A DNA stretch of 64,000 nucleotides from Halospina sp040196175 (lineage in GTDB: Bacteria; Pseudomonadota; Gammaproteobacteria; Pseudomonadales; Oleiphilaceae). The stretch spans positions 124,001 through 188,000 of the forward strand of contig NZ_JBEFNF010000003.1 in assembly GCF_040196175.1 (NCBI RefSeq). The letters run 5' to 3'. Of the stretch, positions 7,647 through 16,350 are shown piece by piece (within the stretch, counting starts at the first letter, position 1; each line of letters starts with the position of its first letter). Under the pieces are notes generated by a model that was not told the origin of the DNA, did no database searches, and worked only from the letters and a program-made list of their open reading frames with translations. The position numbers were made by a program, and so were the translations under genes.

Positions 7647-9029
7647 ATGAATGCATTAATTGAAAAGTCGCCGTTCATGCGGCGCAAGAATGCGAGCGGC
7701 GGCGACAAGAGTCAGATAGCTTATTCGGGAGCCAGATCGGCGCGTGTCGTGGGTGATGGTATTAAAGGTGCGCTCCGGATTGGACAGACAGCAATGGTGC
7801 TTGGAGGCCAGAGCGTGCGGTGGCTTTGGGGTAACCGACAGCCCATGCCCTGGTTGATGCGTGATACGTTTGAACGCTTGGGCGCAACTTACGTTAAGCT
7901 GGGTCAGTTGATTGCGTCTTCTCCGACTTTCTTTCCGCGTGAATACGTCGACGAGTTTCAGAATTGTCTGGACCAGACCCAGCCCCTTCCCTATACCCTC
8001 ATGGAACGGATCCTGAAAGAAGAACTGGGCGAAGCGGTTGATACGGAGTTTTCGCGTATCGACCGGGCGCCATTGGCTTCTGCTTCAATCGCTCAGGTTC
8101 ATGGCGCCCGATTGGCCAGTGGCGAAGAGGTGGTGCTGAAAATCCAGAAGCCCGGTGTTTCGAATATTCTGCTGACTGACCTGAATTTTCTGTATGTATC
8201 GGCACGGGTGGTGGAAACGCTTGCCCCTAAACTGGCATGGACATCGCTCTCCGGTATCATTCAGGAAATCCAGCGAACCATGATGGAAGAGTGTGATTTC
8301 GTCCAGGAGGCGAATAACCTCGAAGCATTTCGGGAGTTCCTTGATCGTACAGGGAATACAGAGGCAACTGTGCCAAAGGTATATCGCCAATTGAGCACGA
8401 GCAGGGTTCTGACGATGGAACGTTTTAGAGGGGTGTCTCTGACCGATCTGGATAGTATCCGGCGTTACAGTGATGATCCTGAGCGGACCCTGATCACGGC
8501 GATGAATACATGGTTTGCGAGTCTGACACAGTGTGAGTTCTTTCATGCCGATGTGCACGCCGGCAACTTGATGGTGTTGGAGGACGGGCGTGTGGGGTTT
8601 ATTGATTTTGGCATCGTTGGTCGGATTGCTCCTGACACCTGGACGGCAGTTTCCGATTTTATGGGCGCACTGATGGGGAGTGATTTCGAAGCGATGGCGG
8701 ATGCTATGACGCGTATCGGTGTCACGCGTGAGGGGGTGGATGTCAGTGCTCTGGCACGCGATCTGTCGGGGCTTCAACAGCACATGGAGACCGTTGTACC
8801 GACGGATCCGGATCAGATGCCAGATATAGAGACACTGTCTGAAGAAACTGACGACGATGTGAATGAGCTTCTCATGCAGCTTGTCCGCATTGGTGAGGAT
8901 CAGGGTCTGCACTTCCCTCGTGAGTTTGCGCTTTTGATAAAGCAGTTTCTGTATTTTGATCGTTACGTCCACATTCTAGCGCCAGAAATGGACATGTTTC
9001 TGGACGAACGGCTGAGCATGCTGCAATGA
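7647..9029 (+). CDS. ABC1/ADCK/UbiB-family atypical kinase
   Basis: The 460-residue protein has the ABC1 family landmarks in order: KxGQ (KLGQ, 84-87), the alanine-rich nucleotide loop ASASIAQVH (144-152), the lysine in VVLKIQK (165), the EANN element (221-224), the catalytic-loop counterpart ADVHAGN (301-307), and DFG (320-322). In this family UbiB and the mitochondrial ADCK proteins support ubiquinone synthesis or lipid handling; ATPase activity is established better than protein kinase activity. No clear C-terminal membrane pair of the UbiB type is seen, and it is not in a ubiE-ubiJ-ubiB cluster, so I do not call it ubiB. It starts 26 bp after dnaN and ends 10 bp before the next gene, implying co-transcription with the replication genes. 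Confidence 0.9.
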   Translation: MNALIEKSPFMRRKNASGGDKSQIAYSGARSARVVGDGIKGALRIGQTAMVLGGQSVRWLWGNRQPMPWLMRDTFERLGATYVKLGQLIASSPTFFPREYVDEFQNCLDQTQPLPYTLMERILKEELGEAVDTEFSRIDRAPLASASIAQVHGARLASGEEVVLKIQKPGVSNILLTDLNFLYVSARVVETLAPKLAWTSLSGIIQEIQRTMMEECDFVQEANNLEAFREFLDRTGNTEATVPKVYRQLSTSRVLTMERFRGVSLTDLDSIRRYSDDPERTLITAMNTWFASLTQCEFFHADVHAGNLMVLEDGRVGFIDFGIVGRIAPDTWTAVSDFMGALMGSDFEAMADAMTRIGVTREGVDVSALARDLSGLQQHMETVVPTDPDQMPDIETLSEETDDDVNELLMQLVRIGEDQGLHFPREFALLIKQFLYFDRYVHILAPEMDMFLDERLSMLQ

Positions 9030-9039
9030 GGCCACTATA

Positions 9040-9789
9040 ATGGCGCTTGTGCCTCAGCTTCTGACGTCGTCGCTTGCGCTTTGGCGAGGAACTTGGATCT
9101 GTCGTTCAGAAGTCGTAGTGCCTGAGCAACCACTCCAGCTGTTCGAGATGGAAGGGTGTCCCCACTGTCGATTGGTGCGGGAAACGCTCACGGAGCTTGG
9201 TATTGATGCGGTGATTTTCCCCTGCCCTAAAGGGGGCCATCGGTTCCGTAATCGGGCTTTTGATTTGGGTGGACGATGTGAATTTCCGCTGCTTGTGGAA
9301 CCGGTTAAGGGCGAGGTGATTTATGACAGTCAGCGGATTCGGGAGTACCTGTGGCAACAGTACGGAGGGCGCTCTGTTCCAGGATTGAGTAGTCGGCAAC
9401 CGGTTGATAAAGGGCGCGTGCTACTGGCGTCTTTCGCTAGATTTGGCAAGGGTCTTTATGCGAAGCCCTCATGTACGCCGGCACGTTTACTGGAGCTCTA
9501 TAGTTTCGAATCCAGCCCCTATTCGCGGGAGGTGCGTGAACGCCTTTGCGAACTCGAAATTCCTTATGTTTTGCGCAATTGTGGAAAATCAAGAGTTGGC
9601 GAATTACTTCTTCCGGTGATCGGTGATTGGATGGGAATCGGTTATCGGCCTGGCTCGAGGAACCGTCAAGAGCTTGTTAACATAACCGGACGGGGTGCGG
9701 TGCCCTATCTGGTCGATCCGAACCAAGATACAGCACTCTTTGAAAGTGGTGCGATTCTGGCGCACCTGCGCGATTATTATCAGATCTGA
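9040..9789 (+). CDS. Tandem GST-N/glutaredoxin-fold protein
   Basis: The 249 residues contain two copies of a GST N-terminal (thioredoxin-like) domain. Copy 1 (about 32-108) has LQLFEMEGCPHC with a CPHC redox motif at 40-43, a cis-proline element FPLLV and the DSQRIREYL element. Copy 2 (about 150-247) has LELYSFESSPYS, where both cysteines are serine (159-162), followed by VPYLVD and ESGAILAHL. So one site looks redox-active and one looks like a glutathione- or ligand-binding relic. No GST C-terminal all-helical domain follows. It sits 10 bp after the ABC1 kinase and 3 bp before recF. Function unknown; a redox partner of the kinase is an inference from position only. Confidence 0.8.
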   Translation: MALVPQLLTSSLALWRGTWICRSEVVVPEQPLQLFEMEGCPHCRLVRETLTELGIDAVIFPCPKGGHRFRNRAFDLGGRCEFPLLVEPVKGEVIYDSQRIREYLWQQYGGRSVPGLSSRQPVDKGRVLLASFARFGKGLYAKPSCTPARLLELYSFESSPYSREVRERLCELEIPYVLRNCGKSRVGELLLPVIGDWMGIGYRPGSRNRQELVNITGRGAVPYLVDPNQDTALFESGAILAHLRDYYQI

Positions 9790-9792
9790 TCA

Positions 9793-10896
9793 ATGGCGCT
9801 GGACGAGCTTCGCATCCATCACTTCCGCAATATAGAACATCAGAAACTACAGTTTTCTCCCCGCCTCAATCTTATCCATGGTGACAATGGCAGTGGTAAA
9901 ACCAGTCTGCTTGAAGCGGTCTATTATCTTGCAACAGCGCGCTCTTTTCGTTCTTCGAACCATAGACGCGTGGTCCAGGAAGGGCACGCTTCATTAACGC
10001 TCTTCGGGTCTGTATCCGATCCTGTAAGGGGGTCAATTAGGCTTGGCCTTGAAAGGGAACCAGGGAACAAGAGAGGGGTTCGGTTGCAACGCAATGGTGA
10101 GTCGATACGGTCGATTGCCGCACTTGCGCGTTTGCTCCCGGTGTCGGTAATTGAGCCTGGTACTTTCGAGCTTGTTGCAGGTGGCCCGGGTAATCGTCGA
10201 AGGTTTCTGGATTGGTTGGTGTTCCACGTGGAACACTGGTTTAGTGGGGTCTGGCAGGAGGCACAGAGGGCACTTAAGCAGCGCAATCACCTCCTTCGTC
10301 ATGGTATAATTGATGCGGCTTCTATTGGCCCATGGAATGCACGGGTAGCTGACCTAGGTGAGCGTCTGAATCAGGGTCGCGAAGAGGGTTTTCGGCGTTT
10401 TCGGGACGAATTTGAGGCAATGCAGAAGCGGTCTGGTACCGGCTGGCTGGCAACTGTCTCTCTTGTTTTTAGCCCTGGTTGGGATACTGAGAAACGTCTC
10501 GACGCCGTTCTCGCAGGTAATCTGGAGGCGGAGGCGCGCGCCGGGTTTAGTCTTTACGGCCCCAACAGGGCTGATATCCGAATCCGAGTTGGCAAGCAGC
10601 CAGCTAGCGAGGTGCTGTCCCGCGGGCAGCAGCGGTCGCTGGTGGTTCTGATGAAGGTCGCCCAAATGCGGGTTCTTCAATCAGTTGGTTGTCAGGGCAT
10701 CTGTCTCCTTGATGATATCCATGCAGAGCTTGATGCGGATAATCAGGCTCTCCTGGCCAGTGAACTTCTAGCACTGAACACTCAGGTTTTCCTAACCGGC
10801 ATCAAAACTCCTGATGCCGGAGCGCTGGGGAACCTGATGCGCGAGCATGAACCGTCGATGTTTCACGTGGAACATGGGCGATTCACGGAACAATGA
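9793..10896 (+). CDS. recF: DNA replication and repair protein RecF
   Basis: RecF is an SMC-like ATPase that with RecOR loads RecA at gaps. The 367-residue protein has Walker A GDNGSGKT (30-37), the ABC signature region SRGQQRSLVVLMK, and Walker B CLLDDIHAELD (family LLDDVxSELD). Length is normal. It starts 3 bp after the tandem GST-N gene. Two parS-type palindromes lie within it, encoding FHVEH at about residues 144-148 and again at 356-360 in the C-terminal tail. Confidence 0.96.
   Translation: MALDELRIHHFRNIEHQKLQFSPRLNLIHGDNGSGKTSLLEAVYYLATARSFRSSNHRRVVQEGHASLTLFGSVSDPVRGSIRLGLEREPGNKRGVRLQRNGESIRSIAALARLLPVSVIEPGTFELVAGGPGNRRRFLDWLVFHVEHWFSGVWQEAQRALKQRNHLLRHGIIDAASIGPWNARVADLGERLNQGREEGFRRFRDEFEAMQKRSGTGWLATVSLVFSPGWDTEKRLDAVLAGNLEAEARAGFSLYGPNRADIRIRVGKQPASEVLSRGQQRSLVVLMKVAQMRVLQSVGCQGICLLDDIHAELDADNQALLASELLALNTQVFLTGIKTPDAGALGNLMREHEPSMFHVEHGRFTEQ
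10220..10235. other. parS: parS centromere site (perfect palindrome)
   Basis: TGTTCCACGTGGAACA is a perfect 16-bp palindrome identical to the ParB-binding parS consensus of Pseudomonas-type chromosomes (TGTTYCACGTGRAACA). It lies inside recF, about 5.5 kb from the candidate oriC, the usual distance for parS. The parA and parB genes are not in the window. Confidence 0.85.
10859..10874. other. parS: parS centromere site (second copy)
   Basis: TGTTTCACGTGGAACA fits the degenerate parS consensus at every position. It lies 639 bp from the first copy, in the last codons of recF and just before gyrB. It encodes the same peptide, FHVEH, in the same frame as the first site. Confidence 0.8.
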
Positions 10897-10921
10897 ACGC
10901 CAAGCTGGGGGAACCCTGCGA

Positions 10922-13330
10922 ATGTCTGATTACACTTCTACAAGCATCAAAGTACTTAAAGGTCTGGATGCCGTACGCAAACGGCCTGGTATGTACATCG
11001 GTGATACCGACGATGGTACAGGTCTCCACCATATGGTTTTCGAGCTGGTGGACAATTCCATCGACGAGGCATTGGCGGGTTTCTGTTCCGAAATCGGTGT
11101 CGTTATCCACCCTGATGAATCGGTAACGGTCAGGGATGATGGACGTGGTATTCCAACCGATATCCACGAAGATGAAGGGGTTTCAGCTGCCCAGGTCATA
11201 ATGACCGTCCTGCATGCCGGTGGTAAGTTTGATGACAATACTTACAAGGTATCCGGCGGTCTGCATGGTGTGGGTGTTTCTGTGGTCAATGCCCTCTCTT
11301 CTACCCTCAGGCTCACGATCCGACGTAGTGGTAAGGTTCATGAGCAGGTGTATCACAATGGTATCCCGGAAGAGCCGCTACGGATTGTTGGCGACACAGA
11401 GGCGTCAGGCAGCGAGGTCCATTTCATACCGTCGCATGAGACTTTTACGAATATCGAATTCCATTTCGATATCCTCGCCAAGCGGCTTCGTGAACTGGCG
11501 TTCCTGAACAGTGGCGTAAGAATCCGGCTTACTGACGAGCGGACTGGTAAAGATGAAGTGTTCGAGTACGAGGGAGGCCTGAGAGCCTTTGTCGAGCATC
11601 TGAACACGAATAAAACAGCCCTGAACCGAGTCTTTCATTTCACCAGGGAGCGTGATGACGGCATCGTGGTGGAAATCGCAATGCAGTGGAATGACGCGTT
11701 TCAGGAAAACATCTTCACATTTACCAATAACATTCCTCAGGGCGACGGGGGCACCCACCTGGCGGGTTTCCGGGCGTCTTTGACCCGGACCCTTAACAGT
11801 TATATGGAACAGGAAGGCCTGATCAAAAAGGTCAAGGTCAATACGTCCGGTGATGATGCCCGCGAAGGCCTGACGGCCATCGTCAGTGTCAAAGTGCCGG
11901 ACCCTAAGTTCTCCTCTCAAACCAAAGACAAGCTGGTTTCGTCCGAAGTCAAAACCGCGGTCGAACAGGAGATGAATCAGGCATTCACTGATTATCTTCA
12001 GGAGTACCCCCAGGAAGCCAAGGCCATCGTCAACAAGATGATCGATGCGGCCCGCGCCCGGGAAGCCGCTCGTAAAGCCAGAGACATGACTCGCCGTAAA
12101 GGGGCTCTGGATGTCGCTGGGTTACCGGGCAAGCTGGCAGACTGCCAGGAAAAAGATCCGGCTCTTTCTGAACTGTTCATAGTCGAGGGTGATTCGGCTG
12201 GCGGTAGTGCAAAGCAGGGACGCGAGCGGCGTACCCAAGCAATACTGCCTCTCAAGGGCAAGATCCTGAACGTTGAGAAGGCACGCTTCGACAAGATGCT
12301 GGCTTCGGTGGAAGTAGGAACTCTTATTACAGCGCTTGGCTGTGGTATTGGCCGGGAAGATTATGATCCGGACAAGCTCCGTTACCACAGTATTGTGTTA
12401 ATGACGGACGCTGATGTGGATGGCTCCCATATCCGTACTCTGCTGCTTACTTTTTTCTATCGGCAGATGCCGGAGCTGATTGAGCGCGGTCATGTCTATA
12501 TCGCCATGCCGCCGCTGTACAAGGTCAAGCGTGGCAAGCAGGAGCAGTACCTTAAGGATGAAAAAGCCAAGACGGCCTATGTCACTCAGTCGGCCTTGGA
12601 AAACGCGGGGCTCTATGTAAATCCGGATGCACCACCTCTTGCTGGTCAGGCATTGGAAGAGCTGGTGCAGGAATACCAGAGCGTGATGGAAACCATCGAC
12701 CGGTTGACCCGCGTTTATCCGGAACGGGTTCTTCAGGAGATGATCACGCACCGAACACTGACGCCGGCAGACCTTGAAGACTCTGAAGCCATTGAGCAGT
12801 GGGTAGCCGATCTGGGGAAAAGACTGGTTCTCGATACCCGCACCGGAATTCGGTATGAGTTCTCAACCAAGGAAGATCCGGAACGCAAGCTGACGCTGCC
12901 CAAGGTCACCCTGCTGATCCACGGTATTCCCTATGAGTATGTGTTCCGCCATGAGTTTTTTGAATCACCTTCGTACAATGCAATCGCGCGGCTTGGTGAA
13001 AAACTCGATGACATGCTGGAGGCAGGCGCTTACGTTCAACGTGGCGAACGCAAGCACCCAGTGGATACCTTTGCAGGTGCCCTGGACTGGCTTATGCGTG
13101 AGGGTCAGAAGGGGCTGACTATTCAGCGCTATAAGGGCCTGGGTGAAATGAACCCGGATCAGCTGTGGGAGACCACCATGGATCCGGAAACCCGCCGGCT
13201 GATGAAAGTAACGATTGAGGACGCATTCGCTGCGGACCAGATCTTTACGACCCTGATGGGTGACGAGGTTGAGCCACGACGGGACTTTATCCAGACCAAC
13301 GCACTTGAAGTGGCCAATCTGGATATCTGA
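10922..13330 (+). CDS. gyrB: DNA gyrase subunit B
   Basis: GyrB is the ATPase subunit of gyrase, which introduces negative supercoils. From ATG at 10922 it has 802 residues, starting MSDYTSTSIKVLKGLDAVRK. An in-frame ATG at 10847 lies inside recF and would add 25 unrelated residues. It shows the GHKL ATPase domain (GRGIPTDIHE; GGLHGVGVSVVNALS), the TOPRIM domain with IVEGDSAGGSAKQGRERR and DADVDGSHIRTLLLTFF, and a normal C-terminus. It ends 12 bp from a convergent gene with no visible terminator between them. Confidence 0.98.
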   Translation: MSDYTSTSIKVLKGLDAVRKRPGMYIGDTDDGTGLHHMVFELVDNSIDEALAGFCSEIGVVIHPDESVTVRDDGRGIPTDIHEDEGVSAAQVIMTVLHAGGKFDDNTYKVSGGLHGVGVSVVNALSSTLRLTIRRSGKVHEQVYHNGIPEEPLRIVGDTEASGSEVHFIPSHETFTNIEFHFDILAKRLRELAFLNSGVRIRLTDERTGKDEVFEYEGGLRAFVEHLNTNKTALNRVFHFTRERDDGIVVEIAMQWNDAFQENIFTFTNNIPQGDGGTHLAGFRASLTRTLNSYMEQEGLIKKVKVNTSGDDAREGLTAIVSVKVPDPKFSSQTKDKLVSSEVKTAVEQEMNQAFTDYLQEYPQEAKAIVNKMIDAARAREAARKARDMTRRKGALDVAGLPGKLADCQEKDPALSELFIVEGDSAGGSAKQGRERRTQAILPLKGKILNVEKARFDKMLASVEVGTLITALGCGIGREDYDPDKLRYHSIVLMTDADVDGSHIRTLLLTFFYRQMPELIERGHVYIAMPPLYKVKRGKQEQYLKDEKAKTAYVTQSALENAGLYVNPDAPPLAGQALEELVQEYQSVMETIDRLTRVYPERVLQEMITHRTLTPADLEDSEAIEQWVADLGKRLVLDTRTGIRYEFSTKEDPERKLTLPKVTLLIHGIPYEYVFRHEFFESPSYNAIARLGEKLDDMLEAGAYVQRGERKHPVDTFAGALDWLMREGQKGLTIQRYKGLGEMNPDQLWETTMDPETRRLMKVTIEDAFAADQIFTTLMGDEVEPRRDFIQTNALEVANLDI

Positions 13331-13342
13331 GGGGTAAGGCTT

Positions 13343-14161
13343 TCAGATTCCGGGTTTCAGAGCCTGGAATCGGGAGGCTAGATCCGCCAGTCTCTCGGGC
13401 AGCGATGGTCCGAGACACATCAGTTCCATCACCGGCATCCGGGCCCATCGTTCCGTCTCCGAAGCGAGCGACAGCATCAATGGCCAGTGGCGTTCCAGTG
13501 CGTGTTCCCCTGCTTCGCCCGGCCAGGCTTCGAGAATCAGAACGGCGTCGTAATTGAGCTTATCGAGAGTACGGGGGCTGATCTTCTCACCGGCGATTCG
13601 GTCTGAAGGAGCACTGCTCCAGCCAAGCTGCGCAAAAAGCGTGTGACAGGGGTGATTATGCCCCGCAAGACGGTAACGCCCTCGGCCGGTTTCCACCAGG
13701 ACCAGAACACATGGCCCTGAAATATGGAGTCGTTCACGCAATCCTTCAAAGGTTTCCCTAAAGCGCTGGGCGGGCACCATTTCTCCCATGGTATTGCCCA
13801 GAACCCGGGCAATACGCTTGAGATTGCTCTGGACCTCACCGGGCGTCTGGGCAGCCTGGACCAGTGAAAGCCGTGGTTCGTAGCGTGCGGGAAGCCACGT
13901 AGGGCAAAGGCTGGTACCACCGGCGATTTGATGAGCAAGGATGAGATCCGGATCCGCAACACCATCGCTGCCCAGATGCTGCCAGGGCACGAGTCTGTCA
14001 CCGAAACCAAGTGTTCTCACGTAATCCTCGATCACTGCATCGCCTGCCATGACATGCCTGATCTGAGGCATGGTTGTGGCATGCAGAACCAACGCGGTTT
14101 CGATGCAGGCACCAATACTGGCTTGAAGTTCAGGTAATAGGCTAGTGGGAGGTTGGCTCAT
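13343..14161 (-). CDS. Cytoplasmic periplasmic-binding-fold (FecB/HmuT/BtuF-like) protein
   Basis: The 272 residues resemble class III (TroA-fold) metal-chelate binding proteins: AVIEDYVRTLGFGDRLV near the start, PDLILAHQ, an inter-lobe helix (about 105-140), a second lobe with VLVLVETGRGRYRLAG (heme and B12 binders have a similar strand-turn), and LNYDAVLILEAWPG. Unlike true transport proteins it has no signal peptide, and none can be added, because an in-frame TGA lies three codons before the ATG. It therefore acts in the cytoplasm or has lost its transport role. The start codon lies at the edge of an inverted repeat and overlaps a possible leader ORF. It is downstream of glyQS on the same strand. 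Substrate unknown. Confidence 0.6.
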   Translation of the reverse strand: MSQPPTSLLPELQASIGACIETALVLHATTMPQIRHVMAGDAVIEDYVRTLGFGDRLVPWQHLGSDGVADPDLILAHQIAGGTSLCPTWLPARYEPRLSLVQAAQTPGEVQSNLKRIARVLGNTMGEMVPAQRFRETFEGLRERLHISGPCVLVLVETGRGRYRLAGHNHPCHTLFAQLGWSSAPSDRIAGEKISPRTLDKLNYDAVLILEAWPGEAGEHALERHWPLMLSLASETERWARMPVMELMCLGPSLPERLADLASRFQALKPGI

Positions 14162-14190
14162 GATGATTCAACGCGGCCCTGACGGATCAT
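14158..14190 (-). CDS. Possible 10-residue leader peptide
   Basis: ATG at 14190 opens a ten-codon frame, MIRQGRVESS, whose TGA overlaps the ATG of the next gene (ATGA at 14161-14158). The arrangement would allow translational coupling. No good ribosome-binding site precedes it, so it may be chance. Confidence 0.25.
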   Translation of the reverse strand: MIRQGRVESS

Positions 14191-14200
14191 TGAATCATCA
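14161..14200. repeat. Perfect 11-bp inverted repeat over a start codon
   Basis: TGATGATTCAA (14161-14171) and TTGAATCATCA (14190-14200) are exact reverse complements, 18 bp apart. In the minus-strand mRNA the hairpin would take in the start of the binding-fold gene; as DNA it could be a repressor operator. There is no T-run, so it is not a terminator. Confidence 0.6.
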
Positions 14201-14223
14201 GTATTGCCGTCCCTACCCTATAT

Positions 14224-14242
14224 GTCAATGAGAATTGTTCGC
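14224..14242. promoter_or_regulatory. Weak Fur-like box
   Basis: GTCAATGAGAATTGTTCGC matches GATAATGAGAATCATTATC at 13 of 19 positions, with the core AATGAGAAT intact. It lies 63-81 bp before the binding-fold gene, consistent with iron or heme control of that gene. Similarity is partial, so this is tentative. Confidence 0.3.
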
Positions 14243-14266
14243 ACCCATAATGAGCGGCGCATCCGC

Positions 14267-16348
14267 CTATTCGCTGTTGGTCTGCAGCAGCGAGATATCC
14301 GCAACCCGGAGGAATAGCTGCCGCAGCTGTTCAAGCAATGCCAGGCGGTTGGCCCTGAGCGATTCATCCTCCGCCATCACCATGACGTCATTGAAGAACA
14401 TATCCACAACCTCACGCAGTTGTGCCAGACTTTGCAGGCCGGCGTCATAGTCACCTTGCGCGAAAAGCGGTGCCACCTTCTCCTGCTGTGTCTGAACCGC
14501 TTCGAACAGCGCTTGTTCGGCATTTTCGTGGAAGTATTCCGGTTTGACCTGATCGGACTGGGTGCCGCCCTGCTTCTCCAGAATGTTTGATACCCGTTTG
14601 TTGGCGGAAGCCAGCGCTTGCGCTTGAGGAAGCGCGATAAAGTTATTCACTGCCATTACCCGGCGGTTGAAATCCAGCGGCTGAGTGGGTCGGCGCGCCT
14701 GAACCGACAGGAACACCTCTGCCGCGACGCCCTGGTCTTCGAAACTGGCGCGGAACCGCTCAAGGACGTAGTCGACCACTGGGTTGATGGGGTCAGCGAC
14801 TGTGAGGCTGTTGAATTCGCTCGCCGCCCATCCGGCTAACTCCTCCAAATCGAGCTTAAGCTCGCGCTCCACCAGAATGCGGATCACGCCCAGAGCTGCC
14901 CGACGCAGTGCATACGGGTCGCGCGTGCCGCTGGGCGGCTGGTTGACGCCGAACAGGCCCACAAGTGAATCGAGCCGATCCGCCAGTGCAACACAGGCGC
15001 CGATGTCGGATGCTGGAATGCGGTCGCCGGCAAAGCCCGGCAGATACTGCTCACTGAGTGCCCGAGCTACCGCATCGTGCTCACCGTTATGGCGGGCATA
15101 GTATTCGCCCATCACACCCTGAAGGTCATCAAATTCCTGAACCATCTCGGTCAGCAGGTCAGTCTTGCTCAGCGTACCCGCACGGCGGGCCTCCTCCGTA
15201 TCAGCACCAATAGCGCCGGCGATGCGTCCGGCCAGGGAGGCGATTCGCAAGGTCTTATCGTGCAGACTGCCCAGATCCTGCTGGAACACAATCGGCTTGA
15301 GGTCATTGACCCGGTTAATGAGCGGTGTCTTGCGATCCGTGTCATAGAAAAAGGCTGCATCCGCCAGGCGTGGCCGTATGACCTTTTCGTTACCGGCAAT
15401 TACTGCAGATGGATCCCGGCTTTCGATATTCGCCACCGTGATGAAGCACGGCAGCATTGTGTTGTTACCGTCTACAACGTGGAAGTATTTCTGGTGTTCC
15501 TCCATGGAGGAGACAAGCGCCTCTGGCGGTACTTCAAGGAAGCGCTCCTCGAACCGCCCCAGCAGGGGCACCGGCCATTCACACAGGGCAGTAACCTCGT
15601 CCAGCAGGCCGGGATTGATCACCGCCCGCCCCCGGGCCTGCTCGTCCGCGACACGGGTAACCCCGTTACGGATCTGCTCACGTCGGGCGGTGAAATCCGG
15701 TTCGACCCAGCCGTTCTGGCGCAGTACCAGTTCATAATCAGCGGGTGTGGAAATGATGAGTTCGCCCGGATGATGGAAGCGGTGTCCACGGGTCGCGTGA
15801 CCGGCCTCGCAGCCAAGGAGGGTACAGGGTACCTCCTTGCTGCCGTACAGCATGATCAGCCAGTGCACTGGCCGCACAAATTCCTCGCGGCGGGCACCCC
15901 AGCGCATGCGTTTGGGGATGGGCAGGCCGTTGAGCGACTGTTCCACCATGCCGGGAAGAAGCTCGGCGGTGGGACGGCCCTTTTCCACGCCACGGTAGAC
16001 GAGCCAGGCGCCCTTCTCGGTTTCCATGGTATCCAGCTCGTCCGGCTGGATGCCCAGGTTGCGGGCAAAGCCCTCCAGGGCACGGGTGGGGTTGCCCTGA
16101 CCGTCAAAGGCGGCCTTCACGGCCGGGCCCTTTTTCTCAAAAGGCGTGTCCGGCTGGGCATCCGCGAGCTTATTCACTCGGACAGCCAGTCGCCGTGGTG
16201 TGGCGAAGGTCTCGATCTCGCCATGTTCAATGCCCGCGTCCGCAAGCCTACTGCGCAGGCCTTCTCCGAAGGATTCCGATAGCTTCTTCAAAGCCTTCGG
16301 CGGTAATTCTTCCGTGCCGACTTCAACCAGGAAATCCGGTGTGGCCAT
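14267..16348 (-). CDS. glyS: Glycyl-tRNA synthetase beta subunit
   Basis: GlyS forms the alpha2-beta2 glycyl-tRNA synthetase with GlyQ; the beta chain recognises tRNA. About 693 residues, normal length, starting MATPDFLVEVGTEELPPKAL, the family's usual N-terminus. It shows GDRIPASDIGACVALADRLD in the HD-like region and a C-terminal anticodon-binding domain with FFNDVMVMAEDE. Two ATGs are possible: 16354, overlapping the glyQ stop, and 16348. GGAGG lies one base before the first but seven before the second, so 16348 is preferred. Translation is probably coupled to glyQ. Confidence 0.97.
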   Translation of the reverse strand: MATPDFLVEVGTEELPPKALKKLSESFGEGLRSRLADAGIEHGEIETFATPRRLAVRVNKLADAQPDTPFEKKGPAVKAAFDGQGNPTRALEGFARNLGIQPDELDTMETEKGAWLVYRGVEKGRPTAELLPGMVEQSLNGLPIPKRMRWGARREEFVRPVHWLIMLYGSKEVPCTLLGCEAGHATRGHRFHHPGELIISTPADYELVLRQNGWVEPDFTARREQIRNGVTRVADEQARGRAVINPGLLDEVTALCEWPVPLLGRFEERFLEVPPEALVSSMEEHQKYFHVVDGNNTMLPCFITVANIESRDPSAVIAGNEKVIRPRLADAAFFYDTDRKTPLINRVNDLKPIVFQQDLGSLHDKTLRIASLAGRIAGAIGADTEEARRAGTLSKTDLLTEMVQEFDDLQGVMGEYYARHNGEHDAVARALSEQYLPGFAGDRIPASDIGACVALADRLDSLVGLFGVNQPPSGTRDPYALRRAALGVIRILVERELKLDLEELAGWAASEFNSLTVADPINPVVDYVLERFRASFEDQGVAAEVFLSVQARRPTQPLDFNRRVMAVNNFIALPQAQALASANKRVSNILEKQGGTQSDQVKPEYFHENAEQALFEAVQTQQEKVAPLFAQGDYDAGLQSLAQLREVVDMFFNDVMVMAEDESLRANRLALLEQLRQLFLRVADISLLQTNSE

Positions 16349-16350
16349 GA

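Noticed and set aside
7647..9029. Naming the ABC1-family gene ubiB
   Set aside because: It lacks the ubiE-ubiJ neighbours and an evident C-terminal membrane pair; family membership is clear but orthology is not.
15077..16282. 401-codon plus-strand frame inside glyS
   Set aside because: Antisense to an essential, well-conserved gene; no domain or ribosome-binding site.
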